From positions 9,290,349-9,354,348 of the forward strand of contig CAIIXF020000010.1 in assembly GCA_903813345.2 (NCBI GenBank): a stretch of DNA of 64,000 nt, written 5' to 3'. Of this stretch, positions 13,600-25,260 are shown one piece after another (within the stretch, counting starts at the first letter, position 1; each line of letters starts with the position of its first letter). A program made the translations under genes and the position numbers. The DNA is from Owenia fusiformis (Eukaryota > Annelida > Polychaeta > Sabellida > Oweniidae). The notes beneath the pieces are model-generated. The model saw only the letters and a program-made list of their open reading frames with translations. It had not been told where the DNA came from and did no database searches.

Positions 13600-14730
13600 C
13601 CTTAACTCTCTTAGTGCCGCAATAAATTTCAAAACATATATCTCAGTGCCACATTAATTTTGAATCAGACAGCTTTTTGACATATTTTGCACTTCCATCA
13701 TTCAAACCTGAATTTTAGATTTAGTTTAGAACCAAATGCAATGAAACTTGACATGGTGTATCATAATAACACTGGCTTGAAAATGCATGTACAACATTAT
13801 GTCAATGGCTGTGCTGGTTACCATGGTAACCATATTAATCTTGAAATCTTATAAAACATGAAAATCGTGAAATTTTCCAATTTGAAGACAATATTTCTTA
13901 TTACTGGTACCAGCGCATTCCATCTTAATTTCGGTTTTGGAACACAGGAATCGTCTCTTACTCAAAAAACACATTTATCAAGTCTAGATAGTGTATCCAA
14001 ACTTGATGTGCTGATATTAGGATATGATTGATTGATGCCTTAATAGGTTTCAAAACAGACGTCTCAGTGCCGCATTGTCTTTAAATCGGACAGGTTTTTG
14101 ACATATTTTGCACTTCCATTATGAGAACCTGGATATAAGACTTAATCCTGAACCAAATGCAATGAAACTTATCATGGGTCATGAAAATAACAAAGGCTTG
14201 AAGATACATGTATAACACCAAGTGATGGCGTTGTGGGTTGCCATAGTAACCATATTCACCTTGGTATCTTTAATAACAAGAAAATATTCAAATATCTCTG
14301 TTCAAAGACAATGGTTTTGTATTAGCAATATCAGCACATTACATGTCATTTTTATAGTTGTTGCATGTCAGAATTATTTCTTATTCAGAATAAAACATTC
14401 TAAATTAAATAAAGCATACAGTGTAGGGTTGTATCCAGATGTTTATATATAATGTCTTAATGTGATGATAAGATTTCAAATATTGAAGTCTTTGTGACAC
14501 ATTATCATTTAAATATTATAAAGTATAACATTTTGTAAAGATTTTTTTGAAACTGTATTGCTGAAATACAGATATTTCATTCAGTTGATAATGAGTTGTT
14601 GTGACATTTGCTATGGGTCATCATGATGACATTATCTTGAAAGTTCATAAGAAACTTTAGTCCACTTAACATATCTGTTACCATGGTAACCATATTAAAT
14701 CTCAGGTAAAAAACATCAGGTAAAAAAAAA
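13600..14730. repeat. Three diverged ~430-bp repeats each carrying an X-box-like palindrome
   Basis: Units near 13600, 14040 and 14480 share 'gacatattttgcacttcca', 'accaaatgcaatgaaact' and a final 'ggttaccatggtaaccata'. The last motif is a near-perfect palindrome at 13816-13831 and 14677-14691. It is degraded in the middle unit to gttgccatagtaacc at 14237. Confidence 0.6.
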
Positions 14731-15574
14731 ATATATATAGAATTTCAAAAAATTTCAATTTCCTATTCTGAATTATTTAGCCTAGTCTATGCTAAATCAA
14801 GAATGATTGAATCAGCAATTAATACTTACTCTTTTATGAGTTTGTATTTGTATTTTTTTTCAGAAGATATAAAAACAATAAAAAGGATGTGTGCAGAAGT
14901 AAAATTATATAATCAGTGGTCCACCCTGTAAATGAAACATGTTTACCTTTCTGTATTTTGATTACTGGAGTTCACCTCAAAATGATATCTTGGGAAGCAT
15001 CTTCCAATACAAAGAACAATGCACCAGTTTAATTGTTGATTTGTAAAGATGCTATGTTGAGCATCAATATTATGTGTTGCCATTCATGTTTGTGAAAATA
15101 GGTATATGTTGTAATATTAACTACACATCGGAAGAATGCCTTCTTCGTGCCAGATATTTGTGTTTTACATTGAACAATAAAATGTAAAACATTTTTACTG
15201 GCTCAGCACAATTCTTTTCTCCAGACTGATTATAAGTACACTAAACTGCAACAATAATCATTTATTTTCAGATTCACTTTTAAACTTCTGGCTCATTAGG
15301 TTATGTACAGTACCAGGTATCTTATCAATTAAATGATATTCCTTCAATCTCCTTTCAAAGGCATTATGCCTTGGTGTCCAAATAAATGTCGTTGTTCTCG
15401 TGTCATCTGTAAATCAAGTTTATTTCCATAATGGTAACTGAATCCAGGAATCTGTGCCAGTCATCTTAGCTGTTGACTGAAAAACAACAAATGAATTGGA
15501 ATAAATTATATGCACTTCATGCAATTACATGTATGCAGTTTGTACTTGGTTGGGGATGATTTCATCAACAACAG

Positions 15575-15660
15575 AACCACAGGGTGAGCCAAAAATGCCA
15601 CTTTAAAAAAATGCTTTAACTTTTTTATTACCCAACCTGCATGCACACAATTGTGCAGTT
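15575..15660 (+). mobile_element. Mariner-like terminal fragment
   Basis: CAGGGTGAGCCAAAAATGCCAC at 15579 resembles the ends of Tc1/mariner-family short elements. A similar start, CAGGGTGGGCCAACAAAAATTG, lies at 5932 in CTSH intron 3. A reverse-oriented end (ccccaaaaac...caccctgtatg) lies near 42410-42433. Matching partner ends were not found. Confidence 0.3.
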
Positions 15661-17011
15661 ATAAAGGGCCAGTGGTCCTGATTAATAAAGTAGGCTAATG
15701 TAATGAGTACTTTAACTTAGGATTTTATTTGCTCTTAAAGGAGATATTCAATTGGTTCACCACCCTTTTTGATGATAGTTTTAGTTTTGGTTCTCATGCT
15801 GATAGAGCATAATCAATGAAATGTTGGCTAAGTTTCTTCCAACATTTCATTGCCCATTTTCTGGAAACCTCTCTAGTAAATGAGTACAATTCATTACGCA
15901 TGGCTGGATTGCATTCTCAAGTTTCTTTGGGTATAAATATGATTTTGGATCAAATATTAAAAAAGATTATTAAACCCATGTATTATAAAAGAGTCGATAA
16001 AAGATATAATAAAAATTATAACATACTGGAACTCCATAAAAAATTCAAATATACAATTTAACTTTGTTCTATGTTTCACTTTAACCAATCAAATCGTTTG
16101 AATTACACCATGTGACTAAGAATTATTATAATACAATTTTAAACCAAGAATTGAATTTATTTTTGAAAAAAAAAATGATTAGAGAAATTTGTGTCCATTG
16201 AAAATACATAGCAAAACGGACATAGTTCAGCTTTTATCTTTCAATGTTAGTGATACGAAAAACTGCCTAAACTTTCAAAAATTGATTTCTCCATTTCACA
16301 AAAATGTGAGTTGGGACATTTTTATTCTCATAGGGCGATTTGTAAAAGTATTATTACCTGTTGTTATTATCAAATGTGATGCAATTGACACTTTTTATCT
16401 TAATTTAATGTTTTCATAAAAAGTCAACTTTTTCAAAATATAACAAATAATATTTGGATGATTAAACATGGGGCCATTCATAATAAAATATTACTAGGGA
16501 TTTTACATAAATAGCCATACCTGCAGTCATAAATTGTGGTCATATAATCTGCTAGATCGACTCCTACTTTGTTCTTTTAATATTTGTGTGTATCATTTCA
16601 GGTTGATGTTTTCTACTGCACTGCTCCCATGACAGTTATAACTAAGCTATGTATCTCTGGAAAACAAAATTGAAACATGAATAAATATTCCTTTCAAGTA
16701 TAGTCAGCTATGAGTATAAGGCAGGACAGGCAACTGTTTTTTCAACGTTTTTGTATAAAATTGTAAAAATTATGTCACAAAGAAATATAAAATTTGCTCT
16801 TTGACTAAAATTTTAACTTGCTGTGGTTACTTTTGGATCCTATGTTCAGTAACTTTAATAATAAAATGAACTGCTCGCATTCATCTGAACTCCATTTCTT
16901 GAATATGTAATAAAAATAGTTCAAGTTATTTCTTAGATATTGACAAAACAAAATAAAACCTTTTTCAACAAGAACAGATTTCTGCTTTTTTGAGGGGACT
17001 AAAAATGAATA

Positions 17012-17464
17012 CAGTGAAACCCGTACATCCGAACACCTGGCTAATCCAAACATTTTTTGATGTCCAAATTTTTTCCTCCCATTGATTCCTATGTTAAAAA
17101 AACCTTGAAATCTGAACACCTCTAATGCGAACACTCATATTTGAAAAATAACTTGTCTAAAACAAACACTTTTCACAAAATATCACATATTTCTTGCAAA
17201 ACTGCTCACGTATTTTCAATTTAACACTGATTTCTTATGCTATCAAAACTTTTGAAAAAACAACAAATGATCTCAATCTTAATTGGTTTCTCTGGCATGA
17301 CTTTGGAACAAAGCTATGTTGTCAATAAAAGTATTAATATTAATTCAGAATGATTTTATGCATTTATATTTCTTCAAAAGCAAGAATCTTGCAGATGAAA
17401 CCACCTCGAAATCTCAAAGCTTTTAGCCAGCCCTACTGGCATTCGGATTAGACAGGTTTTACTG
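17012..17464. mobile_element. pogo/Tigger-like MITE, 453 bp
   Basis: The left end CAGTGAAACCCGTACATCCGAA (17012) and the complement of the right end, CAGTAAAACCTGTCTAATCCGAA (17464), are the inverted termini typical of Tigger/pogo short elements. TA dinucleotides flank both ends (17010-17011 and 17465-17466), as expected for the Tc1/mariner superfamily. The interior is AT-rich and non-coding. Confidence 0.75.
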
Positions 17465-18625
17465 TATATATTTTGCTATCTGAAATGATTTAGGAAATTG
17501 ATAGTTCGACCAAACTTTATCTCGTGCATTGGACATTTATTTTTTTGTCAAATAAAATGATGGCTATGTTTATGATAATTGTTATTATACTGTATTTGCT
17601 GCTTCATACTTTGCACAGTATCTGCATGGAAAAAATACATGTACTGTATTACAATATCTAGCCCCGGGAATCTAGCATGATATACTGTATTCTCTGTAAA
17701 TTTCCTGTTCAATTATATTTTGCACTTTTCATGATTTTTTGAAGATTCACAAAATGTAATATTGTATTCTATTAAATGAACACATAGTATCAATAAAGTA
17801 CATGCGACTTTCATGATCTCAAGAAAACACAAAGTTTAATGCATTATAGTTTTGATTATTATTGAATATGGTATATGATTAATCTAATTCAGAGAAAGAT
17901 ATATGGGAGCTGTACAGTATGTAAACCTCAGCTCAGTGATAACATCTTGTAAAAAGATTATTGGCGATATTTTTTCTACCTATCCCTTCGACTGATTCAA
18001 TTTCAACTGATTCATCTTGGGAAGTACAGTATGCTCTCATTGGAGAGAATACAGTAGCCGCAAAATCCCAATAGTTCAATTTCGCACAATATAAATTTTA
18101 GTCTAGTGCTTGGTGAAAAAAGGTAGAATGGTACTGTTTTCTTAATTTTAAGTTGGGTTCTAAAAGATTTTAATCAAAGAAATTAAAAAAAACTGGAAAA
18201 ATTTGTTCCCAAATCTACAAAAAGTACAAGCCATGAAATTCAGAAAACTGAAAGTTAGTGAAAATAAATAGACACAAAATTTCAAAACTGCGAAAACATA
18301 TATTCTTCTTGATTTCGTTATTTGGGAAGTTAAAACAAGTCATACATATGTACCTCCTTTATCTATTTCTGGTCATTACTTTCCAATGTTCATGGTATCT
18401 ATGGACTAGCATCCAGTATGTCTTTCTGATGACACCAGATATACAGCAGGAGTCCAACGAAAGCTTTCTCGGGTATGTTAGCATCGGTCCACTCATCCTT
18501 CCCCTACTTTCTTTGCTGACAAACCAACATTTTGCTACTTTGCCGCAACATACGTATTTTCCTAGAATGCCTAGAAAAGAATCAAATGCATTCAATAATA
18601 AATGAATGAGTACAGAATACCTTAC

Positions 18626-19035
18626 CGTGGTGATCAAAAGAATTTCTATCTGATATTCCGCAACCATTGGTATTACAGTGCTCTGTCATTGTATGTCATT
18701 GAAATCATGCAGTACTTCTGGTACACTAAGATTATGTACATGTAGTCTGCTGAGAGTAAAAGTACATAAACAATGAACTACTTGGATAGTCGTTACGATT
18801 TCAGTTTTTACAAGGAATATAGATATCATGCTTACCTATCAAAGATGCCATTGGATACACCACAAGGCCCAATTTCACATGGACATGTACTGAATCAATG
18901 TAAACAACTGGGGAAAATTCAGTAAAAAAATCCATTGTACAGGAAACCTCCTTTTCCGGTGAACTGACAACATTGGATGTGATCATTTCTGAATAAATCG
19001 AATCCATGACATCCTCTTCAACATTTTCATCAAGG
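18626..19035 (-). pseudogene. Possible exon pair of an unrecognised gene or element
   Basis: On the minus strand an open segment from about 19033 to 18836 reads through VSCTMDFFTEFSPVVYIDS and HVHVKLGLVVYPMASLI. It ends at a good donor (G|GTAAGC) in phase 1. A second open segment ending at 18626, CNTNGCGISDRNSFDHH, also ends at a donor (G|GTAAGG) in phase 1. The first faintly recalls zona-pellucida-type beta strands. There is no start, no stop and no clear acceptor. These may be exons of a decayed host gene or of the enclosing element. Confidence 0.2.
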
Positions 19036-19885
19036 TATTTGCTTGATAGGTCTGAATTTAAGTCTTTTTTACTCCAAAATCAAAATCTCACATGTTTTTG
19101 TCAAAAACAAAAAACGACTGATTTGTGGCAGTGTATGCTGTAAAATGAAAGTGAAACGAAAACTTCCAATCTGCTTCAGCAATGACACACGCGAGGTACT
19201 TGATGAATATAGCTCCAAATCAGATTACTTTGTATTATTGATAGCATACAGAATGCATTCATAAGTCATAAAATCTGCTAAACATACATGTAGACCGGGG
19301 ATGATCTTCATTTGAAAAGTAGGTTAAATCTATGAACCGATCATTCTCAAGATATATATATTTTAGTTACACTTCTTTATATATATCATTTTATAATAAT
19401 ATGCATTTAGAATTGAGTAATACTCAAATAAGATTATAAATTATCGTTAAATTTTTCGTTTGCAAGCATTATTGAAGTTTTTATCAATTATTAATCAATT
19501 ATCATACGTTTCAAAATGACATGTCAAATGGATTTCCCCAGGGATTTCCCCAATGGCGCCATATTGAAAATATTTCCAAGACGTGGAGGAATATGTCGAG
19601 TTTCACTCTAATTTCTCCTCTTATCACTATTCCATTGGCTCAATATGAGGCATTTACATAATGTATAGTACTGAAGTATGTAATCAGATAGTTTTATTGT
19701 GTTTTCAATCACTTCTGAATTGGAAATACGAACATATTTGAGTTTTACACAATTTTCCTTCAAAAACGACCTAAAAGTCGCACCGGCACTGAGACGTCAA
19801 ACGAACAAAAAGTCGCACCGGCACTAAGAGAGTTAAGGGCCCCAAAGTACAATAGCATAATTGTTTATCGATTACAGTTTAGTAC

Positions 19886-19891
19886 TTTATT
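19886..19891 (-). terminator. Candidate polyadenylation signal for the Cys-loop receptor gene
   Basis: AATAAA on the minus strand, about 230 bases after the receptor stop codon. It is the nearest downstream signal in the right orientation. Confidence 0.45.
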
Positions 19892-20118
19892 ATTGCTGTG
19901 GAAATAAAGTAATATAATTTTACTCAGTGTCTATTTTCTGCAATTGATACTTGGTCACAGTGACACCCATGTGCAATGTATCATAGAAATTTTCCCATCC
20001 CGTTGTATTCTGGTTTATCGGACACACTCTTATCTCTCGTTTTGGAAAGAAAAAGACAAAAGGGGCGCGGTTTTCACGATTAACCTTTTGTAATTTCATC
20101 AACAATCTTCAATTTGGG

Positions 20119-23100
20119 TTACATGGTCATATCACTATCATAGAATCGTGTATACGGAACTGCTATTAAAAGAATACCTATTGTTAAAGCCAAAGCCAAA
20201 AGATAACTTATAAATATCAATTTGTTCATAACTTCTGCAATGTATTCCCACTCGTGCTTCAAATCGCCTAACTTTGTTGGACTTGGTCCTATCTGCTCAT
20301 ACGTGTTTCCTCTATCGTATTTAGTAAAATCATGTTCGATATAGTTATCCTCATAATGTTCAACAGCGTCCCCATATTCTGATATGTTTTCTTCATCAGA
20401 GTCTGATTTATATTGATTTCGTGCATCACTGTACTCATATGTTCCAGTACTTTTATAACCATTATGCCCATTCCTTATATTTTGCCTTTGGTAGAATTTA
20501 GTTAAAGTATCATGTCCTGTGTACCCGTTTGAACCGTTGGAACTATGCGGGAGCCGTTTATATGTACTGCCATCTCCCTTTGGAAGACTTGTTTGTCGTA
20601 TATATCGTGTGCTTAGATCTGCTGCATTTTCATCCTGGTCACTGTCGTCATCATCGACGTCACATGTGCATTCGTCTATTTCATCGTCATCCAGCTTTGT
20701 CAGAGTTAGTTTACCTGCAGGTGTAGAAATAATCAATAGGGACGTAGTTATGCGAATCACCAATGCCTATTTTAGGAGGGCAATTTTGGTGGCCTCGATC
20801 AACGCCATGGTACCTGAACGTAACGTGTTTCGCATTGTGCCTACAAGTATGCCCAATCCCTAAGTCCTCACTCTTTTTAAATAAAGTCAATTATTTGAAT
20901 TAAAACAAATCTATTGTATAATAATTAATTCCTTGTATAATGCCATTAACTTCTATCACATGATTCAATATTGTCTATTTACGCAATTTAAAATTTACCC
21001 AGCCATTCTGTAAGTCTCCACAGCCATCTTGGAATGGGTGGTATGGGGTGCCTACTCCCACGTTTCTTGATATTCATCACCATGACTGACGTTATCAACG
21101 AGAGGGCGTTTAATGTCATCACCAACGTTAGGAAAATACCTGGATCGAAGATAAAGACAGTAATAGGATACACACCATTGATTTATTGTTTATCTCGGGC
21201 TATTTTTAAATGATGAAGAATCGAGTAACTTCTCATCAGATCAAACTAATGAAGCCATTTCATGTCAATACCTAAACATAAGTAGATAATATATACAAAT
21301 ACATAAGAAAAAATTTAGTCTTTCGTATACTAGTAAGTCAGAAAAAACGTTAGAATTTTATCAAGCTCACTTATCACACACTTGAAAGCTTGTATGCGGG
21401 ATTGAATATATTGAGATATATTTTGGTTAGAAATGGTTAATGAGTGTCATTAATACAGGTATAGTACACAATCTCTGTGATTTTCATGTGATTGTATTTA
21501 CCTAGAACAGGATTGGTGTTAGACTCAGGGACGTTCTCAGCAATCGCTATCTGTAGTACATACAGTGTCACAAACACTGTTAACCCTATAGCTATCTTCT
21601 TCCCAGAGTCGCATGGCAATACGAACGAAAACAGACTCATCAGACAGAGAATGACGGTGGGGGCTACGATAGTGTACATATAATACAAGGCTTTCCTTTG
21701 GAAGACAATGTTTATGTTTATGTGCATATACTCGCCTCTGAACCCGCTGGAAAGGTTCGTGAGGGTTTCAGTGAGGTTTACTCTGAGAATGTCAAACTCG
21801 CTATTAGTGACAAACCTGGACATATCTGCCGTATCTGCAGACCGGACCATCCGCACCTAAAACATATTACTGATATATCAGTGAAGCTGCTTGAACCTTA
21901 AAGGCCCATCGGTGAGAGTTCAAGCCGAGAATGACTTTGTTGATTGAGTCACATTTTCAAATTGGATGAACGACTTTTGGGTGTAAAAGTACTGTTATGT
22001 TTTGATAGCAAAAATAGTGTTAACCTACCTGCGTTGTGTCATATGACCAGGAACCAAACATAATGATACACTTCTGTCTGTCGAAGGGGAAATACGTAAC
22101 ATCGACTGCACACGAGGACTTCACTATCATAGGCACAACCCAGCGAACACGACCATTGGAGTGGATGAGAACTCGCGTATCATTTTCACGAACAAATCCT
22201 TTGGCTCCCTTGTCGGCGCTGGAATAAATGATCCGTTCAGAATCACTTGATACGCGTAGAATGACCATACACGTTCAAAACAACAAGAATCTCCAAGAAA
22301 GGCTATATATGATATACATGAAATAATACAAACTTTTATCATGAATGACCAGATATATTCAAAATAACAAACATTGACGTTTGGTTAATGAATAATAACA
22401 ACGAAAAACCAGAATGCTCAGATACTGACCAATACTTACTTGTTGAGCAGGTAGATATCAGGCAGCCATATACGTTCAGAAGGAATGACCAGACTATCAA
22501 GATCCTCGTACTGTTGAGGAGACCAATGCAAGTTATCGTCTTCCCATTCCTAGAATAAGAACCATTGTTTATTTTGCTTTGTTTTACTCATCATCGATAT
22601 TTATAGGATATCCTATGATTTTGAGGAATATCATTTTTATCTACGTGGTTATATTGATATCTGCACGAGAGAGCATTTATCGAACGAGTGCAATATCAAT
22701 ATCACCAAGTAGATTAAAATTATATTCTGAAAAAAATCATAGGATGTTCTTATTATCCTACACTTACAAGGAGTGTACCAAATGTATAATATCATCGCAA
22801 AATGAATTTTATGCCAAATAGAGTCAATTTGGCGGGAAATCAACAAGCGGAGTATATCGTCACGATATCCTCCGCCCGGAGTATATCATCACGATATCCT
22901 CCGGATATTCATTTTGCCAATAGATATCAAATTTATTTCTTAATGTTATTATACATTTAGTACACTAAGTGTAGGATAACATTGCTTATCCCAAGATTAT
23001 TGTGTTATCTGTACAATAACATCCAGTGTTTCTGATATTAAGGTGATCAGTGTGATATTTTTCAGAAAATCGCTAATCAGTGTCATAAGCGGCTGATATA

Positions 23101-25260
23101 ATTTATCATGCGTATGCATAAATTTGAATTTGAGATTTAAAAAAAATGATCATAGGATAAGCCCCATATCAAATCATTTCTAGTTTATTGCCTCCTAGAA
23201 ATCAAATATCAACATTTGTTCGCTTCGCTTACTCGTGTTGATATTTAATATCAACTCGTCGATAAAATGATATCACTCAAAATGATCTGATATTCTGTAT
23301 TTATCAAAAATAACAATTTACAGATATAAACGTTATAATGATTACAATAGTTGATTAAGCTTATGGTATATTTCGCATAGTTGTTTATAGTACTGTTTTA
23401 ATCATTGTGAAAAACAATCTGTATTTTCTAATGAGCCATTTGTGTCTAGGCTATTATAGGGACTTGCTCGAAAATGAAGCTTGAAATTGATGTCCGGGAG
23501 TTGTTCCCTTGGCGACTATTGCCCCTCCTAGAGCGCTCTCCGTGCATTGGCGCTTGATTGAAGTACACACATCTCTTAACCTCATTCTAGTGTTCAAAGT
23601 GTTTACCTCATATATCCACACCTGTGTGATAAGAGTCTGATTCTTCTCATCCTGAAATAAACATAAATGAATCACCATAGAAACGACACTGTTTCAGTTA
23701 TCATGGTAACGGAATTCGATTTTAATCAAGCGATGTGCTTTTCTTATTTAACATATTGAATAACCCGAGAGTGCTATAACTTGATGTTATACTACTAGAC
23801 CTTCTAGGTTAAAATAAAAATGATTAAAAAATGCAAGAGTATAATGAAGCCTTCAAAACCGTCTGTCCGGAACATGATTAACTCGAATTCTGATTCTGAT
23901 TCCGTTTATCGGATCCAGTTGTCAAAGAGCCTTTCTTGTTCTTTAGTTTCTGAGTTAAACAATTCTGGTTATTGAATACGATATAGACGGTAGTCTTGCA
24001 TCTTTGCTCCTTTGACAATTCTGGTTAAACATTGAATACGATATAGACGGTAATCTTGCATCTTTGCTCCTTTGACAATTCTGGTTACACATTGAATACG
24101 ATTTAGACGGTAATCTTGCATCTTTGCTCCTTTGACAATTCTGGTTATACATTGAATACGATATAGACGGTAATCTTGCATCTTTGCTCCTTTGACAATT
24201 CTGGTTATACATTGAATACGATATAGACGGTAATCTTGCATCTTTGCTCCTTTGACAATTCTGGTTATACATTGAATACGATATAGACGGTAATCTTGCA
24301 TCTTTGCTCCTTTGACAATTCTGGTTACACATTGAATACGATATAGACGGTTATCTTGCATCTTTGCTCCTTTGACAATTCTGGTTATACATTGAATACG
24401 ATATAGACGGTAGTCTTGCATCTTTGCTCATTTGACAATTCTGGTTACACATTGAATACGATTTAGACGGTAGTCTTGCATCTTTGCTCATTTGACAATT
24501 CTGGTTATATATTGAATGCTATAAACGGTAGTCTTGCATCTAGTCTATGAGCCCCCCCCCCCCCTCCTTCTACACCACCTACTCAAGTTGGAGGTGATGT
24601 AGACGGTAAATAAGGGGGTGGCACAAGCACGCGATGTCTTGGCAAACTTGCATTGGAAAAATTCGTTGGGATTTGCAAATACATGGAGTGGATGATCCAG
24701 TGGATGATCCAGTTTGTTTCCCTGTATGCCCTTAAATTAAAGAGTAACATTTTTTGTCTATGTCAAAAATTGTATATTCGTTCTGTTGCCCTAACTTTAT
24801 CATTTTGGGAATAAATCTAATTTAATCTTAACCAATATCTAACATGGATATTGCTTTATAACCGGTGAAGATCAAAATAACAATTCCAAAAACTTTCCCA
24901 AGCGGACTTTGATGTCCTGATTGCTCTACTTGTCGGTTGAGCCAAACTTCGCCTAGCTATTTATCAATGCAGCTATATTTATAATTCAATAAAATAATTT
25001 CTCAAAACGACTCAAACCCAATTTGCAAAACAAAAATCAAATTATCATTCAATAAAAACAGAGTTGATTGATTATTAAATTCCCCAAATAATTGTTGAAA
25101 TTTACCAGTTGTGCTATTTGGTTTAAAGCTATGCCGAATTCTATTACAACCGTTTCATCTGCCCTCATGACGGGCCGGGCTGAGGCATCGTAAGTCGCCA
25201 TCAAGTCTTTATAAAGCCTCTTCTCTGCGTTTTGACTCGTTACCATGGCGACCTTGATTA
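20119..25260 (-). CDS. Nicotinic acetylcholine receptor-like subunit (Cys-loop channel), exon 1 missing
   Basis: Exons in gene order: 25106-25260, 23607-23651, 22440-22549, 22029-22218, 21502-21856, 20999-21139, 20119-20714. All phases agree; the 45-bp and 110-bp exons match the classic nicotinic gene structure. Visible: AEKRLYKDLM near the N-terminus, TQVWIYEEW (loop D Trp), RIWLPDIYLLNN (loop A), the Cys-loop CAVDVTYFPFDRQKC and GSWSYD (loop B). M1-M2 follow in 21502-21856, M3 in 20999-21139, then an acidic cytoplasmic loop (DDDEIDECTCDVDDDDSDQ) and M4 near the end. Loop C has no vicinal Cys pair, so it is a non-alpha type. The pore segment is odd: PCDSGKKIAIGLTVFVTLY has Lys where nicotinic receptors have Glu (-1'), Ala at 2' and Val at 9'. 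The product is a plasma-membrane pentamer subunit. Ligand and ion selectivity cannot be assumed. The first coding exon (signal peptide) was not found. Confidence 0.88.
22750..22979. repeat. Fold-back element with twin palindromes at its centre (receptor intron)
   Basis: The left arm begins TTATTATCCTACACTTAC. The right arm ends with the complement of TTATCCTACACTTAGTG, so the region folds into a long imperfect hairpin. In the middle are two 27-bp palindromes of the form CGGAGTATATC-TCACGATATCCTCCG, at 22848-22874 and 22877-22903. No open reading frame explains it. It looks like a fold-back MITE. Confidence 0.6.
23959..24541. repeat. 60-bp minisatellite, about ten copies (receptor intron)
   Basis: Units of exactly 60 bases run from CAATTCTGGTTAYACATTG through ACGATATAGACGGTAATC to ATCTTTGCTCCTTTGA. 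Only a few positions vary (tac/cac, ata/att, gtaat/gtagt). Because 60 is divisible by three, several frames stay open across the array on the minus strand; these are not genes. It lies in the intron between receptor exons 25106-25260 and 23607-23651. Confidence 0.95.

Larger units (their letters stand above)
13602..19836. mobile_element. Region bounded by piggyBac-like inverted ends with TTAA
   Basis: TTAA followed by CTCTCTTAGTGCCG at 13602 is mirrored by CGGCACTAAGAGAG followed by TTAA at 19819-19836. This is the layout of piggyBac-class ends and their TTAA target. Subterminal repeats support it: near 13642 and 14063 (CTCAGTGCCRCATT), and near 19777-19828 a doubled gtcgcaccggcact. The ends are 6.2 kb apart. 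No recognisable DDE transposase lies between them, and the interior carries other insertions. It could be one decayed composite element or two related short elements that happen to face each other. Confidence 0.5.

Noticed and set aside
16805-17134. 109-codon minus-strand open frame as a gene
   Set aside because: It runs across the left end of the Tigger-like MITE and has no motif.
20519-20863. Plus-strand open frames opposite the last receptor exon
   Set aside because: They are shadows of the receptor coding sequence on the other strand.
22219-22268. Longer receptor exon 4 starting upstream (reading VSSDSERIIYSS)
   Set aside because: The acceptor at 22219-22220 gives the conserved LLNNADKG join; the upstream one would add residues not found in the family.
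23955-24421. Two overlapping open frames of 125 and 150 codons across the 60-bp array
   Set aside because: Two different frames are open over the same repeats on the same strand, a period-of-three artefact.
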